A DNA stretch of 64,000 nt, taken from assembly GCA_965533275.1 (NCBI GenBank), contig CBESWG010000010.1:1-64000 (forward strand), written 5' to 3'. Under the pieces are notes generated by a model, which saw only the letters and a list, made by a program, of their open reading frames with translations, was not told where the DNA came from and searched no databases. Below, one piece after another: positions 1 through 7,935 of the stretch. Source of the stretch: JAUXEH01 sp965533275 (GTDB lineage Bacteria > Acidobacteriota > Aminicenantia > Aminicenantales > Aminicenantaceae). The translations under genes were made by a program, and so were the position numbers. How positions within the stretch are numbered: position 1 is the stretch's first letter; each line of letters starts with the position of its first letter.

Positions 1-19
1 AATTGACAGGAGAGGACAC

Positions 20-1783
20 ATGAGGAAAACACTCACACTGCTGATCGTACTGGTCTTTGCTCTCTCGAGTTCAGGCCTGCTGTTCTCACAGCAGAACGCG
101 GAAGATAAAAAGTTCCAGAAAACGCTGGAAAAATATCTCGATGCCCTGTGGAAATTCTATCCCACGGCCGGCACCACGGCGGGTTTTCACAAATATGACA
201 ATAAGCTGGAAGACCTCAGCAAGCGCAGCCTGGAAAGGCGTCACGACGAGCTCGACGAGCTCAACCAGGAGTTCGTCGCGAAAGTGGATATGGTCAAGCT
301 AAGCTCCGAGTTCCATATCGACCACGAGATCATCGTCGAGGCGCTGGACATGGAGCTCATCCGTCATGAGGCGGTGGTTCCCTGGGCCTACAACCCCCTG
401 TTTTACAACGACATCATCGAAAACTGCATCAGCAGTATCTTGACCAGCACCACGGGCAGTCCAGAGGACCGGGCCAAGAACGCGGCCGAGCGGCTCAAAG
501 AACTGCCCAAGCTCCTGAAGCAGGCGCAGGAAAACCTCCAGGAGCCTCCCCAGATCTACACCGAGACCGCCATCCGCCAGTTCGCGGTCATCCTGGACTT
601 CTACCAGAACGTGCTTCCTCAGCTCGTGGCCCAGGCACCGGATTCGGAGCGGGGCAAGCTCCAGGAGAACCTGACTAAGGCCCTGCCAGAGCTCCAGAAC
701 TACCAGAGCTACCTCCAGAACGAACTCCTGGCCAAGTCAACGGGAAATTTCCGGCTGGGAGCTGCCCACAACCGGATGCTCCGCCTCCTGCTGCAGAACG
801 ACATCCCCATCCAGGAATTGATCTCCCGAGCCAATGCCGACATCGAGAACATCCGACGGGAGATGACCCTGATTTGCACGCCCCATTACATGATCATGGG
901 CCCCCGCATCGACATCAACAATCCCCCCGGCAACCTATCGCCCGATCAGCTCATGAACGAGATCGTATTCCACGTGATGGCCCGGTTCAAAGAAGACCAT
1001 CTGACCAGAGATGGATTTTTCCAGGGCATGCAGGACCTGACGGCCGGCATCCGGACCTACATAGAAGAGAACCAGTTGATCGATATCCCGGACAAGCCGA
1101 TCACCATTGTCATGGCTCCGCACCGGGGCTACACCTGGTCCCGTTTCATCCGTCCCAACGTGTACGAGCCCTCGGACGAGTACACCGTTGAGGTCGGTCT
1201 TATGGTGCCGGACATCGACGACGCGACCGCCCTGGCCATCCTGGAGGAATACAACAACCACCTCCTCCCCTTCTTCATCATGCGCCAGGTCTTCCCCGGC
1301 CAGTTCGTTCCATTCTACTTCGCCGACCAGAACACACCAACCATGGTGCGCAAGCTCTATCCCAACAAGCCGCTGATCAAAGGCTGGCCGATCCTGGTGG
1401 AGGAGATGATGGTCCTCAGCGGTTACGGCAATTTCGACCTCCGCTTTCGGTTCGCCCAGCTCAAGCTGCGCATGAAGGCCGCCATCGATTTCATCCTGGA
1501 GCTGAACATCCATCAAGCCAGCATGACAGAAGAGCAGGCCATGGGATACATGCAGCGCAAGGGCTTCCTGAGCGAAACAGAAGCCAGGTACAATTGGGAC
1601 CGCATCCGCCTCCTGCCCGGCGATGCCACCTATGCCTATGTCGGCCTCCAGGAACTCCTTGACATGCAGGAGGCATACAAAACTAAGGTAGGGGATTCCT
1701 TCTCGCAGAAAGAATTCCTAAGAAAAGTCTTAAGCTACGGGAATTTACCCTTACGCCGCATAAAGAGACTGATTACGGAATAA
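20..1783 (+). CDS. Secreted DUF885 family protein, metal-binding motif replaced
   Basis: A 587-residue protein with an N-terminal signal peptide (about residues 1-24, ending SLLFSQQ-like). The rest follows the DUF885 family, whose members are mostly secreted zinc metallopeptidase-like enzymes. The C-terminal half has the family landmarks: a GW..LVEE segment, the NIHQASMTEEQAMGYM helix region, and a RLLPGDATYAYVG segment followed by a closing NLPL. Where active members carry HE.xPGHH, this protein reads M421-R-Q-V-F-P-G-Q428, so both expected histidines and the glutamate are gone while the PG core remains. A strong ribosome binding site (AGGAGAGG, 8-15) precedes the ATG. It stands alone before a terminator. 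Family assignment is confident; catalytic activity is doubtful. Confidence 0.85.
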   Translation: MRKTLTLLIVLVFALSSSGLLFSQQNAEDKKFQKTLEKYLDALWKFYPTAGTTAGFHKYDNKLEDLSKRSLERRHDELDELNQEFVAKVDMVKLSSEFHIDHEIIVEALDMELIRHEAVVPWAYNPLFYNDIIENCISSILTSTTGSPEDRAKNAAERLKELPKLLKQAQENLQEPPQIYTETAIRQFAVILDFYQNVLPQLVAQAPDSERGKLQENLTKALPELQNYQSYLQNELLAKSTGNFRLGAAHNRMLRLLLQNDIPIQELISRANADIENIRREMTLICTPHYMIMGPRIDINNPPGNLSPDQLMNEIVFHVMARFKEDHLTRDGFFQGMQDLTAGIRTYIEENQLIDIPDKPITIVMAPHRGYTWSRFIRPNVYEPSDEYTVEVGLMVPDIDDATALAILEEYNNHLLPFFIMRQVFPGQFVPFYFADQNTPTMVRKLYPNKPLIKGWPILVEEMMVLSGYGNFDLRFRFAQLKLRMKAAIDFILELNIHQASMTEEQAMGYMQRKGFLSETEARYNWDRIRLLPGDATYAYVGLQELLDMQEAYKTKVGDSFSQKEFLRKVLSYGNLPLRRIKRLITE

Positions 1784-1841
1784 ATATTATCCAAATCGCC
1801 TTTGTACGCGGTCATTGATGTAGATATATAGTATCGAAAAT

Positions 1842-1878
1842 AAAAGGCCCGTTCCCTGGAGCGGGCCTTTTGCTTTTT
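1842..1878 (+). terminator. Intrinsic terminator after the DUF885 gene
   Basis: AAAAGGCCCG (1842-1851) pairs perfectly with CGGGCCTTTT (1862-1871) around a 10-base loop, and a further T5 run lies at 1874-1878. It sits between the stop codon at 1783 and the tatD start at 1899. The flanking A and T tracts would let it work in both directions. Confidence 0.85.
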
Positions 1879-1898
1879 GATCTCGGGAAGCGAGATCC

Positions 1899-2723
1899 AT
1901 GGAATTCGACGACACGGAAAAAAAAGAACAGTTCCCCCTGGTGGACTCCCATGCCCACCTCGACATGCCGGAATTCGATCTCGACCGCGATCACGTGATC
2001 GAACGAGCATTTGCTGCCGGGATCTCTGCCCTGCTCTGCCCCATGGAGGTCACCGATCCGGAGAGCATTCGAAAAACCGGAGAGATAACGGAACACTATC
2101 CCAATATCATCGCGGCCGCAGGCGTTCACCCCCACTCCGCCAAGGAGTATGCCGCCGAGTCCGGACGTATGATCCGGGAACTGGCCGGCCGGGGCGGCAT
2201 CCATGCCCTGGGTGAGATCGGGCTGGATTTTCACTACGATTTTTCTCCCCGTGAGGCGCAGATCCGGGCCTTCCGGGCCCAGCTGAGCTTAGCACAGGAG
2301 ATGGACCTGCCGGTCATCATCCACAGCCGGCTGGCGTCCGCTGAGGTGCTGGATGCGATCCAAGGCACAGGCTATACCCGAGGTGGTGTTCTACACTGTT
2401 TCACCGAGAACCTGGCATTCGCCGAGAAAATGCTGGAGCAGGGCTTCTTTATATCATTTTCCGGGATCCTCACCTTCCCGAAAGCACGGGAAATCCAGGA
2501 AACAGCACGGAGCCTCCCGATCGACCGCATCATGGTCGAAACCGACTCACCTTTCCTCGCCCCGGTCCCCTATCGAGGCAGGATCAAGCGCAATGAGCCG
2601 GCACACGTCAGAGAGACGGCCCGGTTCCTGGCAGAACTGAGGCAAGCCCCCCTGGATGAATTGTGTATGCAGACCACTCGGAATTTCATGGCCTGTTTTG
2701 GGTTTGAAATTCCGGGGCATTGA
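1899..2723 (+). CDS. tatD: TatD family metal-dependent hydrolase (DNase)
   Basis: A 274-residue cytoplasmic protein of the TatD family, which are TIM-barrel metal-dependent hydrolases with 3'-5' exonuclease/DNase activity. Visible motifs in order: DSHAHLD (His18 and His20 metal ligands), GVHPH, GEIGLDFHYD (bridging Glu), IIHSR, LHCFTE and ETDSPFLAP near the C-terminal third. Length is typical (about 255-275). It is the first gene after a terminator and is followed by a polyprenyl synthase and a CYTH gene on the same strand, so it probably heads that operon. A GGAAG-like ribosome binding site lies about 10 bases before the ATG. The first 11 residues are a short non-conserved extension. Confidence 0.93.
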   Translation: MEFDDTEKKEQFPLVDSHAHLDMPEFDLDRDHVIERAFAAGISALLCPMEVTDPESIRKTGEITEHYPNIIAAAGVHPHSAKEYAAESGRMIRELAGRGGIHALGEIGLDFHYDFSPREAQIRAFRAQLSLAQEMDLPVIIHSRLASAEVLDAIQGTGYTRGGVLHCFTENLAFAEKMLEQGFFISFSGILTFPKAREIQETARSLPIDRIMVETDSPFLAPVPYRGRIKRNEPAHVRETARFLAELRQAPLDELCMQTTRNFMACFGFEIPGH

Positions 2724-2778
2724 TGCTAATATACACGCCGTGGTCGCGGCCGTGGAGCTCGTGATCGAACGGAAGAAT

Positions 2779-3801
2779 ATGGACGCAGTCGAAGCGAAAG
2801 CCATCAAACGGACGCTCAAAAAACATCCTGAGCTGATGGAGCTCTATGGCGATATCAAGAGCGATCTGAGCGAGGTGGAGAAAACCCTGCAGCAGTTCGC
2901 AGACTCTCCCAACCAGATCATCTCGGAGATCAGCGAATACCTGTTCCAGCGGTCCGGCAAGCGGATGCGCCCGGCCCTGCTCATGATCTGTTCACGAATA
3001 TTCGATTACAGGGGAAGTGAACACATCCTCCTATCGGCCCTGGTCGAAACCATCCACACGGCCAGCCTCATCCATGACGACATCATTGACAATTCAGAGA
3101 TACGGCGAGGACAGGACAGCGTTCACAAGCGCTGGGGCCCGAACATCACCGTCCTGCTGGGAGATTATCTCTACATTAAGACTATCGCCCTGTCCCTGGA
3201 TACCAGCTCGCCGGAATTCACCCGTATCCTGACCGACGTCTCCACTCAGATGATCGAGGGAGAGCTTCACGAATACCACAGGAGTGGAAACCTGGACCTG
3301 GAGGAACCTGAGTATCTGGAGATCATCCGGAAGAAGACTGCCGCACTGTTCTCCGCATCCTGCCATTTAGGGGCACTCCTCGGAGGATCCGATGCGGAAC
3401 AGGCACGCATATTCTCGGATTACGGTATGGCCATCGGCATGTCCTTCCAGATCATCGACGATCTGCTGGACTACTCCGGTGATCACAAGATCCTGGGCAA
3501 ACCGGTCCTCTCGGACCTGACCGAGGGCCGGATCACACTTCCCATGATCTATGCCCTGAACCAGGACGGCGGCATGTTCCGGGATCGGCTGATCGACCTT
3601 TTCGGCGAGAGGGACAAAAATCCCGATGCCAAAAACATGATCCTTGACATCGTCAAGTCCAACGGGGCCCTGGACTATTCCTTTCAGCAGGCCGAGGCCT
3701 ACGCCCGAAAAGCCCAGTCCCTTCTCTCAGGCCTGCCTGAGTCTATGTACCGGGAGTCTCTGCTCAACATCCCGGACTATGTCCTCTTGCGAAACAAATA
3801 G
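2779..3801 (+). CDS. Long-chain trans-polyprenyl diphosphate synthase
   Basis: About 340 residues. It should condense isopentenyl diphosphate onto allylic diphosphates to make the long isoprenoid chain of menaquinone or a related lipid. Both aspartate-rich motifs are present: D100-D-I-I-D104 and D227-D-L-L-D231, together with SGKRMRPAL. The residue five before the first motif is alanine (TASLIHDD), the small residue usual for long-chain (C30-C50) enzymes rather than farnesyl synthases. The frame is open back to 2656, overlapping tatD. I chose the ATG at 2779, just after a GGAAG; in-frame GTG at 2761 or a later ATG at 2836 are alternatives. It lies 55 bases after tatD, in a likely operon. Confidence 0.9.
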   Translation: MDAVEAKAIKRTLKKHPELMELYGDIKSDLSEVEKTLQQFADSPNQIISEISEYLFQRSGKRMRPALLMICSRIFDYRGSEHILLSALVETIHTASLIHDDIIDNSEIRRGQDSVHKRWGPNITVLLGDYLYIKTIALSLDTSSPEFTRILTDVSTQMIEGELHEYHRSGNLDLEEPEYLEIIRKKTAALFSASCHLGALLGGSDAEQARIFSDYGMAIGMSFQIIDDLLDYSGDHKILGKPVLSDLTEGRITLPMIYALNQDGGMFRDRLIDLFGERDKNPDAKNMILDIVKSNGALDYSFQQAEAYARKAQSLLSGLPESMYRESLLNIPDYVLLRNK

Positions 3802-3814
3802 GCTGAAGTCTCCG

Positions 3815-4345
3815 GTGCTTGAAATCGAAGTCAAGATCAGGATCGAAGATCCCGACATCATCCGTGTAAAACTCAAAAAAGTCGGTGCCGCCCTCCACAG
3901 AGACCGGCATCTCGAAGAAAATGTGCTCTACGATCTGCCGGATAAGTCACTCCTTCGCAGGCAGAGCGCACTCCGGCTCAGGACCAGCGGCAAGAGGTCC
4001 TACCTGACCTTCAAGGGCCCGACACAGAAATCCCGCAAGTTCAAAGTCCGGGAAGAGTTCGAGACCGAATTGAAGGATCCCAAGCAGCTGTCAAAGATCC
4101 TGCGATCCCTGGGATATCGCGAGGTCTTCCGCTACAGGAAGCACCGCGCAGTCTTCCGCACAAAAAAACTTTCGATCTGTCTGGATGAGACCGAAGCCGG
4201 CAATTTCATGGAACTTGAAGGTGACCGCAGCGACATTGTAAAGTTTGCCCGCGCTCTGGGATTCTCCAAAGAGGATTTCATCAAGACAGACTACATCAGC
4301 ATGCTGAATGGGCTGGAGCAGGCAGAGCCGGATACTGAAGGCTAG
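3815..4345 (+). CDS. CYTH domain protein (class IV adenylate cyclase / triphosphatase type)
   Basis: About 176 residues, cytoplasmic. The diagnostic ExExK motif stands at the very N-terminus (E3-I-E5-V-K7), followed by alternating charged strands typical of a CYTH triphosphate tunnel: LRLRTSG, SYLTFKGP, KVREEFET, FRYRKHRAVF, CLDETEAGNFMELEGD. Members act on triphosphates (thiamine triphosphate, inorganic triphosphate) or are class IV adenylate cyclases; the sequence alone does not decide. The GTG at 3815 puts the motif at residues 3-7 as in homologues. An ATG at 3779 would add 12 residues and overlap the upstream gene by 23 bases. It is 13 bases after the polyprenyl synthase and ends 6 bases from convergent rpoZ. 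Confidence 0.85.
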   Translation: MLEIEVKIRIEDPDIIRVKLKKVGAALHRDRHLEENVLYDLPDKSLLRRQSALRLRTSGKRSYLTFKGPTQKSRKFKVREEFETELKDPKQLSKILRSLGYREVFRYRKHRAVFRTKKLSICLDETEAGNFMELEGDRSDIVKFARALGFSKEDFIKTDYISMLNGLEQAEPDTEG

Positions 4346-4351
4346 GCCAGA

Positions 4352-4810
4352 CTATTTCTTCTTCTTGGCTTTCTTGGCGGGAGCCGGTTCAGGTTCCGCT
4401 TTCTCTTCTTTGGCGGAATCCTCCTCGACTTTCTTCGTGGCTTTCTTGGGTGCCTTCGCTTTTTTCGGTATTTTTAGTTCTAGGAGCGGTTCTTTGGCCA
4501 CCTCGGCCACGGCCTCCGGAACTTCTTCGATGACCGGAACCACGGCCGGGATTTCCTCTCCAATGAACATATCATCCCCGGTGTCAACGAATTCCTCCAC
4601 AGGATTCTCGATGATCTCGAATTCTATGAGTCCCTGCTGGACCTCCTGCTGAGCCACCCGGATCAGATTCCTGGATTTGGACTTGATCTTGGGTTTGGCC
4701 CCCTTCAAGAGCTGTTTCGCCCGCTTGGAAGCCACGATGATATACCGGAACTTGCTGTCTATGTCGCTGAACTCTTTCAACTCAACACCACTCCTCGTGC
4801 GTAAACACAT
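4352..4810 (-). CDS. rpoZ: RNA polymerase omega subunit with long charged C-terminal tail
   Basis: 152 residues. Residues 14-67 match the omega subunit core (IDSKFRYIIVASKRAKQLL, then a KSRNLIRVAQQEV helix region), which helps assemble and stabilise RNA polymerase by binding beta prime. The core is followed by about 85 low-complexity residues: an acidic, Pro/Val/Glu-rich part (about 69-110) and a Lys/Ala/Glu-rich part ending in a run of lysines (about 111-152). Classical omegas are about 70-100 residues, so the tail is unusually long. The ATG at 4810 has no Shine-Dalgarno; a TTG at 4780 follows AGGAG (4791-4795 on the complement) and may be the true start. It is divergent from the MinD-type gene. 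Confidence 0.85.
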   Translation of the reverse strand: MCLRTRSGVELKEFSDIDSKFRYIIVASKRAKQLLKGAKPKIKSKSRNLIRVAQQEVQQGLIEFEIIENPVEEFVDTGDDMFIGEEIPAVVPVIEEVPEAVAEVAKEPLLELKIPKKAKAPKKATKKVEEDSAKEEKAEPEPAPAKKAKKKK

Positions 4811-4869
4811 GCAATTTAAACAAATAAGATACCAAAAAACGGCAATAATTACAATAGCGGATTATTTCT

Positions 4870-4898
4870 TTCACATCCCCGGGGACCTGTGCTACAAT
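4870..4898 (+). promoter_or_regulatory. Sigma70-type promoter for the MinD/J-like pair
   Basis: TTCACA (4870-4875), a 17-base spacer and TACAAT (4893-4898): 5 of 6 matches in each hexamer. It lies 37 bases before the GTG at 4935 in the spacer shared with divergent rpoZ. Confidence 0.55.
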
Positions 4899-4934
4899 GT
4901 GGCGTTTTATACACCGGGATAATGCGAATCTAAC

Positions 4935-5891
4935 GTGAATCCAGAAGAAACCATCCCGATCCTGGCCGCACATCCCCAAAGCGACCGCACCATCTGGGCC
5001 ATCGGCGGAGGCAAAGGTGGGACCGGGAAAAGCTTTTTCTCCGCCAACCTGGCGATCCATCTGTCTCGCAGAGGCGAAGAGGTTTTGCTGATCGATGCAG
5101 ACCTGGGCGGACCGAACCTGCACACATTTCTGGGGATGCAGGAGTCGGATATCGACCTGGGACACTTTTTCACCAACCAGGTGACAAACCTGCGGGACGT
5201 CGCCGTTCCCACACCCTTCCCGGGTCTGACTCTGATCCGTGGGACAGAAAACGTCCTGTTCACAGCCAACCTCAACTACTACAAGAAACTCAAGCTGATC
5301 AGGCATATCAAGGCATTCGAATCCAAGCGTGTTATCATCGATATCGGCACGGGTGCGTCCTACAATTGCATCGACTTTTTCCTCCTGTCCAATCCCGGAG
5401 TTCTTGTCATCAATCCGGAACCCACGTCCATCGAGAACGCCTATTACTTCCTCAAGTCATGTATCGTCCGGCTCCTCAAGATGTACATCAACCACTTCCA
5501 GCTGCAGGACCTGGTCAAGGTTGTATCGGAACAGATCCAGGACACATCGCGCTCCATATACAGCTTCCTGAGCGAGGTCATTTCCAGGGACAGGCATCAT
5601 GCGGATCTCCTCTTCAGGGGACTCAGGCGGTTCCGACCCTGCCTGATCGTCAACAAGGCCAAGACGTCCAAAGACATGCTCCTCGGCCCCTCAATGGTGA
5701 ACGTGGTCCAGAAATACCTCGTGATCGATCTCGATTTCCTGGGGGCCATCCCCATGGACGAGAACGTCCCTCTCAGCCTCCAGAACCTGACCCCCTATGT
5801 CCAGCAACATCCGGATTCCGATGTCCTACACGCCATCGCGTCCATTGCCGGAAAGCTCGAGAACCGCGGAACCACAGAAGTGAGGACATGA
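4935..5891 (+). CDS. MinD/ParA-type P-loop ATPase (FlhG/Mrp-like)
   Basis: 318 residues, soluble. A deviant Walker A motif (GGKGGTGKS, residues 25-33, with the signature Lys27) marks the SIMIBI MinD/ParA group, which use ATP-driven dimerisation to position membrane, chromosomal or flagellar machinery. It also has LLIDADLGGPNLHTFLG (switch I/Walker A prime region) and VIIDIGTGAS (switch II). The stretch about 170-235 is a longer helical insertion than in MinD itself. It starts at GTG 4935 with no clear Shine-Dalgarno. The stop overlaps the ATG of the J-domain-like gene (ATGA, 5888-5891), so the two are translationally coupled. No parB, minE or flagellar gene is nearby, so the cargo is unknown. 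Confidence 0.85.
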   Translation: MNPEETIPILAAHPQSDRTIWAIGGGKGGTGKSFFSANLAIHLSRRGEEVLLIDADLGGPNLHTFLGMQESDIDLGHFFTNQVTNLRDVAVPTPFPGLTLIRGTENVLFTANLNYYKKLKLIRHIKAFESKRVIIDIGTGASYNCIDFFLLSNPGVLVINPEPTSIENAYYFLKSCIVRLLKMYINHFQLQDLVKVVSEQIQDTSRSIYSFLSEVISRDRHHADLLFRGLRRFRPCLIVNKAKTSKDMLLGPSMVNVVQKYLVIDLDFLGAIPMDENVPLSLQNLTPYVQQHPDSDVLHAIASIAGKLENRGTTEVRT

Positions 5892-6268
5892 TGGCCGAAC
5901 GGCTGAAGACGACCGAGGACATGAATTATTACGAGATCCTCAATGTCCCGTCCAGCGCTTCGCAGCAGGACATCGAGCTGGCCTACCGGGTGGGAAAGAA
6001 TGCCTTCGAAGAAGACTCCCTCGCGCACTACGGTCTGGTGGACCCGTCGGAAAGGGAGCGCACGCTGAAGAGGATCGAGGACGCGTTCAAGACCCTGGGC
6101 TATCCCAGCAAACGGCAGCGATACGACGTAAAGATCCTCAAGATCAAATCCGAGGCCGACGAGAATGCCTACTTCCGCTCCACGACCGAAAAACTTATGA
6201 TCGAAGAGGCGGGAACCGGCTCACGAATGGGATTCTGGACCAGGCTGAAACGCTGTTTCAGGTCCTAA
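5888..6268 (+). CDS. J-domain-like protein lacking the HPD motif
   Basis: 126 residues. Residues 13-80 resemble a J-domain: NYYEILNVPSSASQQDIELA, a second helix, then ERTLKRIEDAFKTLGYPSKRQRYD. The loop between helices II and III, where DnaJ proteins carry His-Pro-Asp, is replaced by an EEDSLAHYGLVDP-type stretch, so it should not stimulate Hsp70 in the usual way. Similar HPD-less J-like proteins carrying an EDSLA-type loop are known next to MinD-type ATPases in other phyla, from memory. The C-terminus (114-126, MGFWTRLKRCFRS) is short, aromatic and basic, like an amphipathic helix. The start ATG overlaps the stop of the ATPase gene, implying a fixed partnership; it is probably an adaptor. Confidence 0.75.
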   Translation: MMAERLKTTEDMNYYEILNVPSSASQQDIELAYRVGKNAFEEDSLAHYGLVDPSERERTLKRIEDAFKTLGYPSKRQRYDVKILKIKSEADENAYFRSTTEKLMIEEAGTGSRMGFWTRLKRCFRS

Positions 6269-6280
6269 CCTGCTCTTCCA

Positions 6281-7393
6281 TCAGCGGATCAGCTCGTAGT
6301 GGAATCCTCCCCTCTGCAGGTGGAGCTGACTGGTGGCCGACACGAAGCCGGGAGGGATCAGCTCCGGTCCTGTCACTTCGCAGAAGGTGTAGCGCAATCC
6401 ATTGATCGTGAACTGCTGGCCCCTGAAGGAGGGGATCGCGATACCCACGAAAAGGTGATGAGGGATCCTTACCAACAGCAGAGGGTAGCGCCGAAAATGC
6501 CTCCAGATGGATGCAAAGAGGACTCCCTTCGAATCGCAGTCGCCGTAATTATTGACCAGCACTTTGGGCGGAGGCCAGAATCCCAGGATGACCTTATCAG
6601 CTTCGTCCAGGGGCGGGGTACCGTAGTTCATGCTCTGCACGAAAGCCAGCAGCAGAGACAGGAATTCCTGCACAGACTTTCCCTCCGCTGTCCGGCTCAG
6701 GCCCTCGACAGCGGGCCGTATCCTCTCGCGGTTCTTCTGGATCACCCAGGAATAGTCCACATAGAGCCGGTTGCCTTCCAGCCGGAATCCCCGGGCCCGG
6801 AGGAAGCGGTCTTTGACCTTCAATTCTTCGGACTGGAGCCTTTTAATATGCGGCTCCTGCTTCTTCGCTAGGGCATTCACGATCCTGCGGAACTCAAGTC
6901 TGACCTTATCCTTCTCTGCCGGAGGCAGGGTATCGGGAGTCATGATCTTCAGGTTGAAGCTGAGCAGGTCCTTATCCTCGATGTAATAGTAGTGCCCATA
7001 TTCGCTCTTGGCGAGAAGCCGCAGCACATGCTCCCTAAGATCGTCGAGCATCTTGGCTCGCGGGGCTTCGAGCCGGGCCTCGACATACCGGTCGAGCTCG
7101 GAGGGGGAATACCCGAACTCCTCGTCAGCGTCCTGTACCGCCTGCTGCGTCAGAGTAAAGACCACGGTATGGGGATCGTCCTGGTGATCCCACCAGAAAA
7201 AACTCAGGTGGTTCAAACCGTCGTCCACATCCAGGCTGAACTGGTTGGAGCGTATCCTGTAGCCGGAGGACTGTTCCAAGGGACACATATCCAGCGCGGG
7301 ATCGGAGGGTGTCCGGCCCAACTGCCCGGCCAGGAAGATCAAGGCCGGGAAGAGAACGCAGACACCTAAAAAAACAGCGAGAAGGCTTTTCAT
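6281..7393 (-). CDS. Exported transglutaminase-like cysteine protease-fold protein
   Basis: 370 residues with an N-terminal membrane anchor or signal (1-22). The first 240 residues are an uncharacterised, charge-rich region. The C-terminal part has a transglutaminase-like triad in the usual order: Cys286 in NNYGDCDSKG, His312/313 in RIPHHLFVGI and Glu339 in TFCEVTG. Such domains cleave or crosslink peptides; substrate unknown. It is the last gene of a very tight minus-strand operon: one base separates it from the DUF350 gene, which is in turn one base from a pseudopilin-like gene. The whole protein is not a family I recognise; only the triad region is confidently assigned. Confidence 0.65.
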   Translation of the reverse strand: MKSLLAVFLGVCVLFPALIFLAGQLGRTPSDPALDMCPLEQSSGYRIRSNQFSLDVDDGLNHLSFFWWDHQDDPHTVVFTLTQQAVQDADEEFGYSPSELDRYVEARLEAPRAKMLDDLREHVLRLLAKSEYGHYYYIEDKDLLSFNLKIMTPDTLPPAEKDKVRLEFRRIVNALAKKQEPHIKRLQSEELKVKDRFLRARGFRLEGNRLYVDYSWVIQKNRERIRPAVEGLSRTAEGKSVQEFLSLLLAFVQSMNYGTPPLDEADKVILGFWPPPKVLVNNYGDCDSKGVLFASIWRHFRRYPLLLVRIPHHLFVGIAIPSFRGQQFTINGLRYTFCEVTGPELIPPGFVSATSQLHLQRGGFHYELIR

Positions 7394-7394
7394 A

Positions 7395-7934
7395 TTATTG
7401 GATGAGCGGGATCGTCCCCACGTCCGGAAACGGGATCAGAGCCCGTGTCAGGCCGGCCACTCCGGAGCTCATCAAGAGGCAGACGCTGAGGACGAATGCG
7501 GCCAGCAGCAGGGCAACGGCCACGTTGTTGTTCTTGATGGCCTCGTATTTTTTCAGCCGGGGTGTCATGCGGGCGAAAAGCCAGAGGCTGAAGAGGATGC
7601 TGGCGAGGGCGAGGATTCCCGAAAGCAGCACATAGCCCACGCTCAGGCCCAACATCTTGAAGAAGCTCCCGGCGGTGTGAGCTCCCTCCAGGACATAGAG
7701 CTGCACCACGGCCATAGCCGGATAGATGGCCTGCTTGACCACGATGGCCTCACCCAGGATGATGCCGCCCAGCACGATCCCCACGGCGGTGTTGCTGTCC
7801 TGCAGCTGACGCTCCTCGTCAAAATGAGGAGTCAGCAATAAGAACAGGCGGTAGGAACCGAAGATCAGGATGAAGCTGGTGAAGATGGAGAGGAGGAATT
7901 CCAGCAGCCCGAAGAGTACCTGCTGCATCCCCAT
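7395..7934 (-). CDS. DUF350 family membrane protein
   Basis: 179 residues, strongly hydrophobic, about four transmembrane helices in two halves. The DUF350 signature appears after the first helix as DSNTAVGIVLGGIILGEAI, and the second half repeats the pattern (NNNVAVALLLAAFVLS), consistent with an internal duplication. DUF350 proteins are inner-membrane proteins of unknown function, often found with stress or polyamine-related neighbours in other genomes. Here it lies between a pseudopilin-like protein and a transglutaminase-like protein with one-base gaps on both sides, so all three are almost certainly co-transcribed. Confidence 0.85.
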   Translation of the reverse strand: MGMQQVLFGLLEFLLSIFTSFILIFGSYRLFLLLTPHFDEERQLQDSNTAVGIVLGGIILGEAIVVKQAIYPAMAVVQLYVLEGAHTAGSFFKMLGLSVGYVLLSGILALASILFSLWLFARMTPRLKKYEAIKNNNVAVALLLAAFVLSVCLLMSSGVAGLTRALIPFPDVGTIPLIQ

Positions 7935-7935
7935 G

